Shown: piece after piece, positions 15,308 to 22,529 of the stretch
Position numbering within the stretch: position 1 is the first letter of the stretch
Layout of the letters: each line of letters begins with the position of its first letter
Notes under the pieces: generated by a model
Told to the model about the DNA's origin: nothing
Database searches by the model: none
What the model saw: the letters and a program-made list of their open reading frames with translations, nothing else
Translations under genes and position numbers: made by a program
Origin: JBFXDW01 sp050180745
Lineage (GTDB): Bacteria; Pseudomonadota; Alphaproteobacteria; UBA9219
DNA: 24,991 bases
NCBI GenBank assembly: GCA_050180745.1
Contig: JBFXDW010000015.1
Location: 1-24,991, forward strand
Direction: 5' to 3'

Positions 15308-15985
15308 CTATAGTTTGTCTTGCGTATCCTCAAGGAGCTTTAATTTTTCTTCAACAATCAAAAGCGCCTTCCGAAAGACTTCATCTCGATCAAGAGACGA
15401 TGTATCAAGAATAACCGCATCTTCCGCCGGAACGGCGGGGGCTATGGCTCTTTCTTGATCGCGTTTATCACGTGCTTCCATATCCGCAAGAATGGTTGCT
15501 TCAGTAACATTTTCTCCCCGTTCCTGCAACTCCAGAAAACGACGATGAGCCCGTATCTCGGGGCGGGCTGTCACGAAAATCTTAATGGGGGCGTGGGGCG
15601 CAATGACAGTCCCAATATCCCGTCCGTCAAGGACGGCGCCTTTTTTACCGTCCGGAGGAGAGGCTGCAAAATCTTGCTGGAATTTCAAGAGGGAAGAGCG
15701 CACTTCGGGAATAACTGAAGCCTTGGAGGCCGCTTGTCCGACCTCATCTGAACGTAAAAGTTCAGGGTCAGCCGACTCGGTCATGCCGAGCATTTTCGCG
15801 GCAGCGACAGCGGCTTTGGGGTCTGCAGGGTCCTTGCCTGAAACTAATAAGGCATGCCCTACGGCCCGATAGAGCAAGCCGGTATCGAGATAGGCAAAGT
15901 CAAGCTCTGCGGCGATGCGTCGGGCAAGAGTCCCCTTGCCCGTTGCGGCTAAGCCATCCACTGCAATGATAAGTGTGTTTGTCAT
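15308..15985 (-). CDS. cmk: Cytidylate kinase
   Basis: Phosphorylates CMP and dCMP to the diphosphates. The start is placed at 15985 (MTNTLIIAVDGLAATGKGT), giving 225 residues as in the family; codons further upstream in frame encode unrelated sequence reaching into the rpmB terminator. Features: P-loop G-L-A-A-T-G-K-G-T at residues 11-19 (family consensus is usually DGPAxSGKGT, so Leu and Thr replace Pro and Ser conservatively), FAYLDTGLLYRAV (NMP-binding), VLDGRDIGTVIAPHAPIKIFVTA (CMP-specific segment), and RDKRDQERAIAP (lid region with conserved Asp-Arg). No good Shine-Dalgarno is seen. It lies downstream of the rpmB terminator, so it needs its own promoter or read-through, and leads into rpsA. 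Confidence 0.95.
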   Translation of the reverse strand: MTNTLIIAVDGLAATGKGTLARRIAAELDFAYLDTGLLYRAVGHALLVSGKDPADPKAAVAAAKMLGMTESADPELLRSDEVGQAASKASVIPEVRSSLLKFQQDFAASPPDGKKGAVLDGRDIGTVIAPHAPIKIFVTARPEIRAHRRFLELQERGENVTEATILADMEARDKRDQERAIAPAVPAEDAVILDTSSLDRDEVFRKALLIVEEKLKLLEDTQDKL

Positions 15986-16029
15986 GGTGTTTTTATAGCT
16001 GATTGGCATGAAAGGGCAAGCTAAACAAC

Positions 16030-16066
16030 AAAAAAGCCCGCTCTTGCTTAATGAGCGGGCTTTTTT
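16030..16066 (-). terminator. Intrinsic terminator of rpmB
   Basis: AAAAAAGCCCGCTC (16030-16043), 9-base loop, GAGCGGGCTTTTTT (16053-16066): a 14-bp perfect stem including the A/T ends, about 20 bases past the rpmB stop on the minus strand. Symmetric, so also able to act rightward. Its GCCCGCTC stem is shared with the pgk/rpsA terminator. Confidence 0.9.
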
Positions 16067-16087
16067 ATAACTCAATCGAAGAAACGA

Positions 16088-16381
16088 TTAGGCGGCCTGT
16101 TTCTTTTGTGCCTTTTCCATAGCTTTACGGATTTTCAGAACTTCTTCGGAAAGGCGGCTCTTGCGGCTGTTCATGACATAAGCGTCAATGCCGCCTTTGT
16201 GTTCGACAGTGCGAATCCCGCGAGCTGTGAGGCGAAGCGTTACGGCTTTGCCCAAAATGTCTGAGGGGAACGAGCAAACTTGCAGGTTTGGCAACCAACG
16301 GCGGCGCGTTTTGTTATGTGCATGGCTTACATTGTTACCTGAAACGGGTTTCTTTCCGGTTACGGTGCAAATTCTGGTCAT
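16088..16381 (-). CDS. rpmB: 50S ribosomal protein L28
   Basis: Small basic large-subunit protein. The start at 16381 (MTRICTVTGKKPVSGNNVSHAHNK) is fixed by an excellent GGAGG Shine-Dalgarno 6 bases upstream and by the family N-terminus; the frame is open for 60 codons further 5' but those encode no L28 sequence. The 97-residue product has the L28 core C-x-V-T-G-K-K-P-x-x-G-N-x-V-S-H-A and N-K-T-R-R-R-W-L-P-N-L, plus the C-terminal extension (SRLSEEVLKIRKAMEKAQKK) typical of alphaproteobacterial L28. It is monocistronic: ubiG ends 121 bases upstream on the same strand and a strong terminator follows. Confidence 0.97.
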   Translation of the reverse strand: MTRICTVTGKKPVSGNNVSHAHNKTRRRWLPNLQVCSFPSDILGKAVTLRLTARGIRTVEHKGGIDAYVMNSRKSRLSEEVLKIRKAMEKAQKKQAA

Positions 16382-16502
16382 TCTATCCTCCGGCTCTTTT
16401 TCGTAAGGGCCTATACGTCTATAATCAAACAGCAAAAGGCTGCGGTATGCCCACGAGAGTCCGCGCCAAGAAGGCGTTTTATAGGGGGCGTATGAGAAAG
16501 AG

Positions 16503-17261
16503 TCAAGCTTTGCGGGCGGTAAGAAAGTAATTAATCGCGTTTTTTCCGGTTTCCAGCTCAAAAATCTGGCGAAATGGCCTGTAAACCAGCCCTCTGATGT
16601 CCATTGGCTCTAGTCCCGCTGCCTTGCAAAGGGCTGTTAATTCGTGGGGGGAGATAAATTTTTCATAGTCATGCGTGCCGAGGGGAATTTGGCCCATGAT
16701 ATATTCAGCGCCTACGATGCTGAAAAGAAAGCTTTTTTTTGTCCTGTTGAGCGTTGAGAGGATGAGGATGCCCTCTTTCTTCAGGAGTTTGGTGGCGGAT
16801 TCTAAAAAGCTGCTTACATTTCCGACATGTTCGATAACATCTAAGGCTAGAATCAGATCAAAGGCCGTTTCCTTTCGGGCGGCGAGCGATTCGGCTGTTT
16901 CTACGCTATAATCTATTGAAAGCCCTTGCGTTTTGGCGTGTTGTGCGGCGGCTTCTATGCTCTCTGCGCAGGCATCTATGCCTTTGACGCGGCAGCCTTT
17001 CATCGCCAGAGCTTCGCTCATCAGCCCACCACCACAGCCAAGATCAAGAATTTCTAAATCAGCCATGGTTTTTTCTGTGCCGAAAGCGGCGCTGCATTGT
17101 TCTTGAATATATGCCATGCGTGGTGTGGTTAGGGCATGCAACGAGGCGAACATGCCTTTTTTCTCGTGCCATTCCTTGGCATGTGCGGCAAAATGAGCAA
17201 TCTCTTCAGGGATAACGCTCGTCATGTGAGGCGGAAAGTGTTTCATTTTATTTTGGTGCAT
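16503..17261 (-). CDS. ubiG: Ubiquinone biosynthesis O-methyltransferase
   Basis: SAM-dependent methyltransferase for the two O-methylation steps of ubiquinone biosynthesis. 252 residues with the class I Rossmann fold: motif I ILDLGCGGGLMSEALA (residues ~71-86), the acidic residue after the second strand (VKGIDACAESI), motif II-like FDLILALDVIEHVGN, and STLNRTKKSF as in UbiG. The N-terminal stretch VIPEEIAHFAAHAKEWHEKKGMFASLH corresponds to the UbiG motif around F-x-x-x-A-x-x-W-W-D-P, here with EWHEKKG instead of WWDPxG, a modest departure. C-terminal G-T-H-D-Y-E-K-F-I-S-P-x-E-L is also characteristic. Three in-frame ATGs (17261, 17246, 17225) are possible starts and none has a strong Shine-Dalgarno. 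It is divergent from lysC across a 70-base gap, a neighbourhood common in alphaproteobacteria, and implies aerobic quinone-based respiration. Confidence 0.92.
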   Translation of the reverse strand: MHQNKMKHFPPHMTSVIPEEIAHFAAHAKEWHEKKGMFASLHALTTPRMAYIQEQCSAAFGTEKTMADLEILDLGCGGGLMSEALAMKGCRVKGIDACAESIEAAAQHAKTQGLSIDYSVETAESLAARKETAFDLILALDVIEHVGNVSSFLESATKLLKKEGILILSTLNRTKKSFLFSIVGAEYIMGQIPLGTHDYEKFISPHELTALCKAAGLEPMDIRGLVYRPFRQIFELETGKNAINYFLTARKA

Positions 17262-17331
17262 TGCAAAACATGTAACGGGGTCATATCATGAGATATCCGT
17301 TTTAACTATAAAGTATCAGGTTTCTTTTCTC

Positions 17332-18564
17332 TTGTCTCTTCTCGTCTTAAAATTTGGTGCGGCGTCGGTTGCAGATATCGAAGGCCTTAAGAATGCTGCC
17401 AGTAAGGTTGCGCAAGAGGTTCGCCTTGGTCACAAGGTTGTTGTCGTCGTGAGTGCGGCGGCGGGAGACACAGATAAGTTGATGACAACCTGTCGCCGTG
17501 TCTCGCCACGACCTAATCCGCGTGAGTATGACGCGATTGTTGCAACGGGTGAGCAAATCTCGGCGGGCTATATGGCTTTGGCATTAGAACAACGCGGCCT
17601 TAATGCGCGCTCGTGGCAGGGCTGGCAATTGCCGATCAGGACAAATTCTGCTTATGGGAAGGCTCAGATCCTAGACATTGATACCTCGGCTCTTCGTGCG
17701 CGTCTTGAAGAGGGCGAGGTTGCGGTTTTGGCGGGTTTCCAAGGGTTGGCCAAAGATAACAGCATCACAACGCTGGGGCAGGGCGGTACAGATTTGACAG
17801 CGATTGCTATTGCAGCCAGCCTTAAAGCAGACCGGTGCGATATTTATACGAAAACAGCGGGCGTTCATACGGCTAAGCCTCAGCTCGTTAGTCGTGCTAC
17901 GCGTTTGAAGCGGATTTCCTATAAGGAAATTCTAGAACTTTCGGCGTTGGGTGTAACGGGACTCACAACGCGGGCGCTTAAAATTGCGCTTCAGCACAAT
18001 GTTCCGATTCAAATTCTCGCGGCCTTTGGTAACGACATCGGCAGCGATTTGCCCGGCACCCTTATTACAAGCGAGGACCAAATTATGGAAACTAAACCAG
18101 TTACGGGCATTGCCCATAGTCGTGATATTGCACGTATTACGATTAAAGAAATTCAGGATCGTCCTGGTTCAGCGGCGCAGGTCTTTGGCGCTCTTAGCCG
18201 TGCGGGCCTCAACATTGACATGATCGTACAGCCTATTGCGACCGGTGGTAAAACGACAGAGTTGACCATTGCAATAGCTGAAGAAGATTTGCCTCGCGCC
18301 CTTCAAGCACTAGAGGATGACAAGGACGAGATTAAATTTTCAGCGTTGGAGGCTGAAAAAAATGTTGCTAAAATCTCTTTAGTGGGCAGCGGCATGCGAG
18401 GACGCTCTAATGTTGCGGCTTTGGCATTCCGGACATTGGCTGAGAAAAATATCAACATTGAGCTTATTGAAACCTCAGAGATCAGCCTGACGATTTTAAT
18501 CGCTGAAGATTATCTCGAATTGGCTTTACGTACACTTCACACAGCTTTTGAGTTAGACTCGTAA
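17332..18564 (+). CDS. lysC: Aspartate kinase (LysC-type) with altered nucleotide-site motifs
   Basis: The first enzyme of the aspartate pathway (Lys, Met, Thr, diaminopimelate) by homology: 410 residues, an N-terminal amino-acid-kinase domain (1-~245) and two C-terminal ACT domains (RITIKEIQDRPGSAAQVFGAL and ISLVGSGMRGRSNVAALAF) that normally bind feedback effectors. It starts with TTG; no in-frame ATG gives the family N-terminus. Substrate-side motifs look normal (GEQISAGYMALAL, SWQGWQLPIRT), but several ATP-side residues that are near-invariant in the family are changed: KFGGTS is KFGAAS (7-12), LGRGGSD is LGQGGTD (148-154), and TDVxGxYTxDPR is TKTAGVHTAKPQ (173-184). The frame is intact over its whole length and codon use resembles neighbours, so this is not a simple pseudogene. 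Activity is therefore uncertain; a second aspartate kinase could exist elsewhere. Confidence 0.85.
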   Translation: MSLLVLKFGAASVADIEGLKNAASKVAQEVRLGHKVVVVVSAAAGDTDKLMTTCRRVSPRPNPREYDAIVATGEQISAGYMALALEQRGLNARSWQGWQLPIRTNSAYGKAQILDIDTSALRARLEEGEVAVLAGFQGLAKDNSITTLGQGGTDLTAIAIAASLKADRCDIYTKTAGVHTAKPQLVSRATRLKRISYKEILELSALGVTGLTTRALKIALQHNVPIQILAAFGNDIGSDLPGTLITSEDQIMETKPVTGIAHSRDIARITIKEIQDRPGSAAQVFGALSRAGLNIDMIVQPIATGGKTTELTIAIAEEDLPRALQALEDDKDEIKFSALEAEKNVAKISLVGSGMRGRSNVAALAFRTLAEKNINIELIETSEISLTILIAEDYLELALRTLHTAFELDS

Positions 18565-18619
18565 GCTCTTTTTTCGGTATAAAGTTTTTATATCTTCTCT
18601 TTCAGGATTCATCATAGAT

Positions 18620-19645
18620 ATGACATCAATTAATCTTTCTTCCCGTTTAAAGCCTCTGATGCAACGGGGCGCGGCGTTCTTGGGAACGCCTTTAGCCATC
18701 ATGGGTGGCGCTATGAGTTGGATTAGTGAGCGCAATCTTGTGGCGGCTATTTCTAATGGCGGCGGTTTTGGCGTGTTGGCTTGCGGGGCGATGACACCAG
18801 ATTTATTGCGTGCAGAGATTAAGGGCACCAAGGGGCTGACGCGTAAGCCTTTCGGGGTCAATTTGATTACGATGCATCCAGAACTTGATGCCTTGATTGA
18901 TGTTTGTATTGAAGAAGAGGTCTCTCATATCGTTTTGGCGGGAGGGATCCCCAGTGCGCCTGCGATTCAAAAAATTAAAGAGGCAGGCATTAAAGTCATG
19001 GGCTTTGCGCCTGCGCTAGCGCTTGGCAAGCGCCTTGTCAAAATGGGAATTGATGCGCTGATTATTGAGGGCATGGAAGCGGGCGGACATATTGGCCCTG
19101 TATGCACCTCTGTTTTAGCACAAGAGATTTTGCCTGTTCTTCATGAACAAGTCCCCGTTTTTGTTGCTGGCGGTATTGGGCGCGGCGAATCTATGCTGTC
19201 TTATTTGGAAATGGGCGCGGCTGGGGTTCAGCTTGGGACTCTATTTGTGTGTGCTAAAGAATGCATTGCGCACGAAAACTTCAAGAAGGCCTTTATCCGA
19301 GGCGCAGCGCGGGATGCCGTCCCAACGGTTCAGATTGACGCGCGTTTCCCTGTGATTCCGGTGCGTGCTTTGACGAATGAGGGCACCAAGCTTTTTATGG
19401 AAAAGCAACGCGAGGTAATAGCTAAATTCGATGCGGGGTTACTTAAGAAGGAAGAGGCTCAACTAGAAATCGAACATTTCTGGGCGGGAGCCTTGCGTCG
19501 AGCGGTAATAGAGGGCGATGTTGAGAATGGCTCGCTTATGGCGGGGCAGATTGTCGGGCTGGTTAAAGAGGAAAAGCCAACAGAAGCTATTCTGGGGGAT
19601 CTTATCCAACAGGCCGAGCAGGCTCTGCTGCAGCGGGAGCTTTAG
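18620..19645 (+). CDS. Nitronate monooxygenase / FabK-like FMN protein
   Basis: A 341-residue TIM-barrel flavoprotein of the 2-nitropropane dioxygenase/enoyl-ACP reductase II superfamily. Seen in order: P-L-A-I-M-G-G-A-M-S-W-I-S near the N-terminus, ISNGGGFGVLACGAM, PFGVNLI, the strand-end motif IIEGMEAGGHIGP (contains the conserved G-G-H of the family, close to the catalytic His of nitronate monooxygenases), PVFVAGGIGRGESML and MGAAGVQLGTLFV (phosphate-binding for FMN), and the C-terminal AGALRRAV-x(n)-GSLMAGQIVGLV shared with FabK-type proteins. Detoxification of alkyl nitronates and enoyl-ACP reduction are both possible; sequence alone does not separate them. It starts 55 bases after lysC on the same strand, without a strong Shine-Dalgarno. 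Confidence 0.82.
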   Translation: MTSINLSSRLKPLMQRGAAFLGTPLAIMGGAMSWISERNLVAAISNGGGFGVLACGAMTPDLLRAEIKGTKGLTRKPFGVNLITMHPELDALIDVCIEEEVSHIVLAGGIPSAPAIQKIKEAGIKVMGFAPALALGKRLVKMGIDALIIEGMEAGGHIGPVCTSVLAQEILPVLHEQVPVFVAGGIGRGESMLSYLEMGAAGVQLGTLFVCAKECIAHENFKKAFIRGAARDAVPTVQIDARFPVIPVRALTNEGTKLFMEKQREVIAKFDAGLLKKEEAQLEIEHFWAGALRRAVIEGDVENGSLMAGQIVGLVKEEKPTEAILGDLIQQAEQALLQREL

Positions 19646-19718
19646 GGCGTTCCTTTTATTTGACGACACGCCCTAGGTCGTTAACCATAAGTGGGACGCA
19701 TTTTCTTTCAGGATAGGT

Positions 19719-19747
19719 TTGACTCGTGCCTTTTTTCCCCTTATAGA
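19719..19747 (+). promoter_or_regulatory. Sigma-70-type promoter of rpmH
   Basis: TTGACT (19719-19724), a 17-base spacer, TATAGA (19742-19747). Transcription would begin near 19754, giving a leader of about 37 bases before the rpmH GTG. This is the clearest housekeeping promoter in the window and fits a highly expressed ribosomal gene. Confidence 0.75.
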
Positions 19748-19790
19748 AGGTCCCCTGTTTTAAAAAGTTACTTAGTTTGGAGTTAGTCTC

Positions 19791-19925
19791 GTGAAACGTA
19801 CCTATCAACCCAGCAAGCTGGTTCGCAAGCGCCGCCACGGTTTTCGTGCGCGCATGGCGACAAAAAATGGCCGCAATGTATTGGCTCGTCGTCGGGCTAG
19901 AGGCCGTAAGCGGCTATCTGCGTAA
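19791..19925 (+). CDS. rpmH: 50S ribosomal protein L34
   Basis: A 44-residue, very basic large-subunit protein, with a GTG start. The translation begins M-K-R-T-Y-Q-P-S-K-L-V-R-K-R-R-H-G-F-R-A-R and ends R-A-R-G-R-K-R-L-S-A, an exact match to the L34 pattern and length. A GGAG lies about 8-9 bases before the GTG. It is followed by rnpA-yidD-yidC in the classical order, but a 149-base repeat element separates it from rnpA, and its TAA stop codon coincides with the element's left flanking TAA. Confidence 0.98.
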   Translation: MKRTYQPSKLVRKRRHGFRARMATKNGRNVLARRRARGRKRLSA

Positions 19926-20074
19926 GAGCCTATTCATAATCTAGATTCCGGCGTTGGCTTTTTGCCCGTTTTCTGCGGTTCGCTGCGCACGTAGCGTAAA
20001 GTAAAGTACGCTTACGCTGCGATCCTTGAAAACGAACAAAAATCCTTAGCCGGAACAAGATTCTGAACAGGCTC
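19926..20074. mobile_element. MITE-like element (149 bp) inserted between rpmH and rnpA
   Basis: The element begins GAGCCTATTCATAATCT and ends, on the opposite strand, GAGCCTGTTCAGAATCTT. The two arms stay complementary for about 55 bases (shared blocks TTCCGGC, TTTTTG, GTTTTC, TCGC) and the middle adds a further hairpin (TAGCGTAA/TTACGCT). It is flanked by TAA on both sides (19923-19925 and 20075-20077), consistent with a 3-bp target duplication. GAGCC ends with a T-N-A target resemble the IS1031 branch of the IS5 family, so mobilisation by such a transposase is a guess. It encodes no protein. A lone 22-base match to its right end lies at 12118-12139. Confidence 0.75.
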
Positions 20075-20150
20075 TAAGCCGTTCAAGATCCTGCTTTTTA
20101 CTGACATAGGCTATATCGGGCCTTGTTCTTAGAAGAGTTGGTTTTATCCC

Positions 20151-20504
20151 ATGGCTCATACTGAACTTAAAATCCTTAAAAAAAGAGCGGAGTTTCTAGC
20201 CGTTGCCGCTCTAAGGAAGCGCTGGGTGACGCCTGCTTTTATTGTGCAGGTCGCGCCACGTAAAAACGATCCAGAATCATGTGGTTATGGGCTGACGGCT
20301 AGTAAAAAGATGGTCGGTTGTGCGGTTAACCGTAATCGAGCTAAGCGGCGCTTGCGCGCGTTGATGCGCGATATGCTGCCACGTTTTTCTTTGGCAGGAC
20401 ATAATCTTGTTATCATCGCTAAGGAGGATATTCTTTCTTGCGATTATGAACAATTGCGGCGTGATTTGCGTTGGGCGCTTAAGCGGCTTAGTTTATCCTC
20501 ATGA
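20151..20504 (+). CDS. rnpA: Ribonuclease P protein component
   Basis: Protein subunit that assists the RNase P RNA in removing 5' leaders from pre-tRNAs. The 117-residue product begins with the family's K-K-R-A-E-F-L-A-V and carries the RNA-binding signature N-R-N-R-A-K-R-R-L-R-A-L (residues ~63-74), preceded by YGLTASKKMVGCAV, a standard RnpA beta-strand region. Strongly basic. It overlaps yidD by 4 bases (ATGA), indicating translational coupling. The ATG has only a weak Shine-Dalgarno. Its distance from rpmH (225 bases) is larger than usual because of the inserted repeat, so read-through of a 149-base hairpin or a separate promoter is needed. Confidence 0.96.
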   Translation: MAHTELKILKKRAEFLAVAALRKRWVTPAFIVQVAPRKNDPESCGYGLTASKKMVGCAVNRNRAKRRLRALMRDMLPRFSLAGHNLVIIAKEDILSCDYEQLRRDLRWALKRLSLSS

Positions 20505-20764
20505 TTGTGCGGCTTTTACGCTTCTTGATTTACCTTTATCGCCATAGCCTGTCCTATTTTCTTGGACGGCAGTGTCGCTTTGTCCCGACTTGCAGTGAAT
20601 ATGCTGATGAAGCGCTTCGAGTCCATGGTGCGTTAAAGGGAAGCTGGCTGGCGCTCAAGCGCATAAGCCGTTGTCATCCTTGGGGCGGTGAGGGCTACGA
20701 TCCGGTGGTGACAGATGCAGAAATTACCTGTAATAAAAAGCCACCCAGAACTAGAGAAAAATAG
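20501..20764 (+). CDS. yidD: Membrane protein insertion efficiency factor YidD
   Basis: An 87-residue member of the YidD (formerly DUF37/haemolytic) family that assists YidC-dependent insertion. The N-terminus (IVRLLRFLIYLYRHSLSYFLG) is an amphipathic membrane-associating helix; the core has the diagnostic C-R-F-V-P-T-C-S-E-Y-A-x-E-A and later R-C-H-P-W-G-G-E-G-Y-D-P-V, with the three conserved Cys. The start overlaps the rnpA stop (ATGA), and yidC follows after 6 bases, so the three genes are one unit. Usual length and order. Confidence 0.97.
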   Translation: MIVRLLRFLIYLYRHSLSYFLGRQCRFVPTCSEYADEALRVHGALKGSWLALKRISRCHPWGGEGYDPVVTDAEITCNKKPPRTREK

Positions 20765-20770
20765 GAACCA

Positions 20771-22465
20771 ATGAATAACGATAATTTTGCCGCTGCTGTT
20801 TTGTTGTCAATTGCTATCCTCGTGGGGTTTCATTTCTTTTATGAAGCGCCTCGCTTAGAGCATGCCCAAAAGCAAGCGCGTATAGAACAAATGGCCGCGA
20901 TTGACGCGACGAAAAAGCCCAAAGGGGAAGTTAAACAGCTTCAAGCGCGGGATAAAATTCTAGCGGCTGGTCAGCATGTGACGATTAACACGCCAGAGCT
21001 GCGGGGGTCGATACAATTAAAGGGCGCGCTCATTAATGATTTGGCTCTTTTGAACTATCGTGAGACCGTAGATCCTAAGTCTGCGAACATTGTGCTGTTG
21101 TCTCCGGCAGAATCGGCGCTGCCTTATCTAGGCTATTATGCTTCCTTTGGGTGGCTGGCTAAAGAAGGCGTTAAGGTGCCTGACGAGGATACGGTTTGGA
21201 AAGCGGATCGGAATGAGCTTACGCCTGAACAACCTGTGCTTTTGACTTGGTACAATGGACAGGGCTTGCGTTTCGAGCGTCTCATTAAGGTCGATAAAGA
21301 GTTTATGTTTACTGTGACGGACCGTGTGTGGAATGAAGGAAAAACGGATGTTACGCTTTATCCTTTTGGGGCTGTGACGCGTTACGGTAAGCCATCTGAG
21401 AATGGCACTTACGTGTTGCATCAAGGGCCTCTTGGTGTGCTTGAGGGTACGTTGAAGGAGCCTGATTATGATGATCTGATGGATGAGCGGAAGGTGTCTT
21501 TTGAGGGCCAAGGAGGCTGGCTTGGTTTTACCGATAAATATTGGTTGACGGCTTTGATCCCCGCGCAAAGTGAAAATCTGGCAGCAAGTTTTTCTTTTGA
21601 GGAGCGTGGCGTTGCGGATGGCATACAAGGCGGGATTTTCCAAGCCGATTATCGTGGTGCGCCGCTTACTTTGGGCGTGGGCGCGCAAGGCGAGCGTGTG
21701 ACGAATTTCTTTGCAGGAGCCAAGCGTGTAGCGCTTTTGGATGATTATGCAACGCGCTATGACATTCCCTTGTTTGATCGGGCGATTGATTTTGGTTGGT
21801 ACTATTATTTGACTAAGCCCTTCCTCTATCTCTTGCATGCGCTGAGCCAGCATTTGGGAGGCATGGCGTGGGCGATTATTGTCTTCACGTTGTTGTTAAA
21901 AATCGTCACGCTGCCTTTGTCTTTGAAATCTTCTCGTTCTATGGCCAAGATGAAAGATCTTCAACCAGAGATCAAAGCGATTCAAGATCGTCACAAAGAT
22001 GATAAGGCGCAAGGGCAGCTTGCGCTGATGGAGCTTTACAAGCGCGAGAAAGTTTCGCCTGTGTCAGGCTGTGTGCCGATGCTGATTCAGATTCCTATTT
22101 TCTTTGCGCTTTACAAGGTCCTTTATGTAGGTATCGAAATGTGGCATGCCCCGCTTTTCGGCTGGGTTCATGATATGTCGATGCCTGATCCGTCTTCTGT
22201 TTTGACTGCTTTTGGTGCGCTTGATTTCTCTTTCATTCCTCATGTTGGTGTGTGGCCGATTTTGATGGGGCTCAGTATGTTTCTGCAGCAAAAAATGTCG
22301 CCGCAGCCAACAGATTCTTCGCAAGCGAAAATCTTTTTGTTTTTGCCGATTATCTTCACCTTTATGATGAGTAAGGTTGCGGTCGGTCTTATTTTCTACT
22401 GGACCGTGAGCAATATTTTGGGGATTGGGCAACAATGGTATGTGCAAAAGCAGGTGCATAAGTAA
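20771..22465 (+). CDS. yidC: Membrane protein insertase YidC
   Basis: Inner-membrane insertase/chaperone (Oxa1/Alb3 superfamily) of 564 residues. Order of parts: N-terminal transmembrane segment (AAAVLLSIAILVGFHFFY, residues ~7-24), large periplasmic beta domain (~50-340; GPLGVLEG, GGWLGFTDKYWLTALIP are recognisable YidC pieces), amphipathic helix FGWYYYLTKPF, then the conserved insertase core with five membrane segments (ALSQHLGGMAWAIIVFTLLLKIVTLPL; VPMLIQIPIFFALYKVL; and the C-terminal pair). Lys377 occupies the hydrophilic-groove position of E. coli Arg366, as in other alphaproteobacteria. SMAKM-KDLQPEIKAIQDRHKDD is the cytoplasmic C1 loop. AGGAA precedes the ATG. Last gene of the rnpA-yidD-yidC unit; a G-rich tract starts immediately after its stop. 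Confidence 0.97.
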   Translation: MNNDNFAAAVLLSIAILVGFHFFYEAPRLEHAQKQARIEQMAAIDATKKPKGEVKQLQARDKILAAGQHVTINTPELRGSIQLKGALINDLALLNYRETVDPKSANIVLLSPAESALPYLGYYASFGWLAKEGVKVPDEDTVWKADRNELTPEQPVLLTWYNGQGLRFERLIKVDKEFMFTVTDRVWNEGKTDVTLYPFGAVTRYGKPSENGTYVLHQGPLGVLEGTLKEPDYDDLMDERKVSFEGQGGWLGFTDKYWLTALIPAQSENLAASFSFEERGVADGIQGGIFQADYRGAPLTLGVGAQGERVTNFFAGAKRVALLDDYATRYDIPLFDRAIDFGWYYYLTKPFLYLLHALSQHLGGMAWAIIVFTLLLKIVTLPLSLKSSRSMAKMKDLQPEIKAIQDRHKDDKAQGQLALMELYKREKVSPVSGCVPMLIQIPIFFALYKVLYVGIEMWHAPLFGWVHDMSMPDPSSVLTAFGALDFSFIPHVGVWPILMGLSMFLQQKMSPQPTDSSQAKIFLFLPIIFTFMMSKVAVGLIFYWTVSNILGIGQQWYVQKQVHK

Positions 22466-22499
22466 GGGGATTAGGGTTGGCAGGGATCAGGGATTGGGG
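22466..22499 (+). repeat. G-rich tract with G-quadruplex potential directly after the yidC stop
   Basis: Runs GGGG, GGG, GGG, GGG, GGGG separated by 4, 6, 4 and 3 bases, beginning at the first base after the yidC TAA. The run CAGGGATCAGGGATTGGGG is closely related to the arms of the repeat at 4691-4887. It would be in the yidC mRNA 3' region, where an RNA quadruplex could form. A C-rich counterpart lies at 22703-22735. Confidence 0.6.
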
Positions 22500-22529
22500 A
22501 AATCTTTGGCGTTTCCTTCTTTTCTAACC

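Noticed and set aside
16382..16561. A 60-codon N-terminal extension of L28
   Set aside because: The GGAGG site and the L28 family N-terminus both fix the start at 16381; the extension overlaps the ubiG 3' end and has no homology.
19644..19674. AGGGCGT/ACGCCCT stem just after the nitronate monooxygenase stop
   Set aside because: 7-bp stem with a 17-base loop and no T tract; not a convincing terminator, and no regulatory role could be argued.
19646..19790. Replication-origin features (DnaA boxes) near rpmH
   Set aside because: In some bacteria rpmH adjoins dnaA and oriC, but I see no TTATCCACA-like box cluster, no dnaA and no AT-rich 13-mers; only a normal promoter.
21128..21853. 241-codon open frame on the minus strand inside yidC
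   Set aside because: It is antisense to well-conserved YidC sequence, has no family resemblance, an odd Arg/Ile/His-rich composition and no ribosome-binding site; it is a shadow of codon bias.
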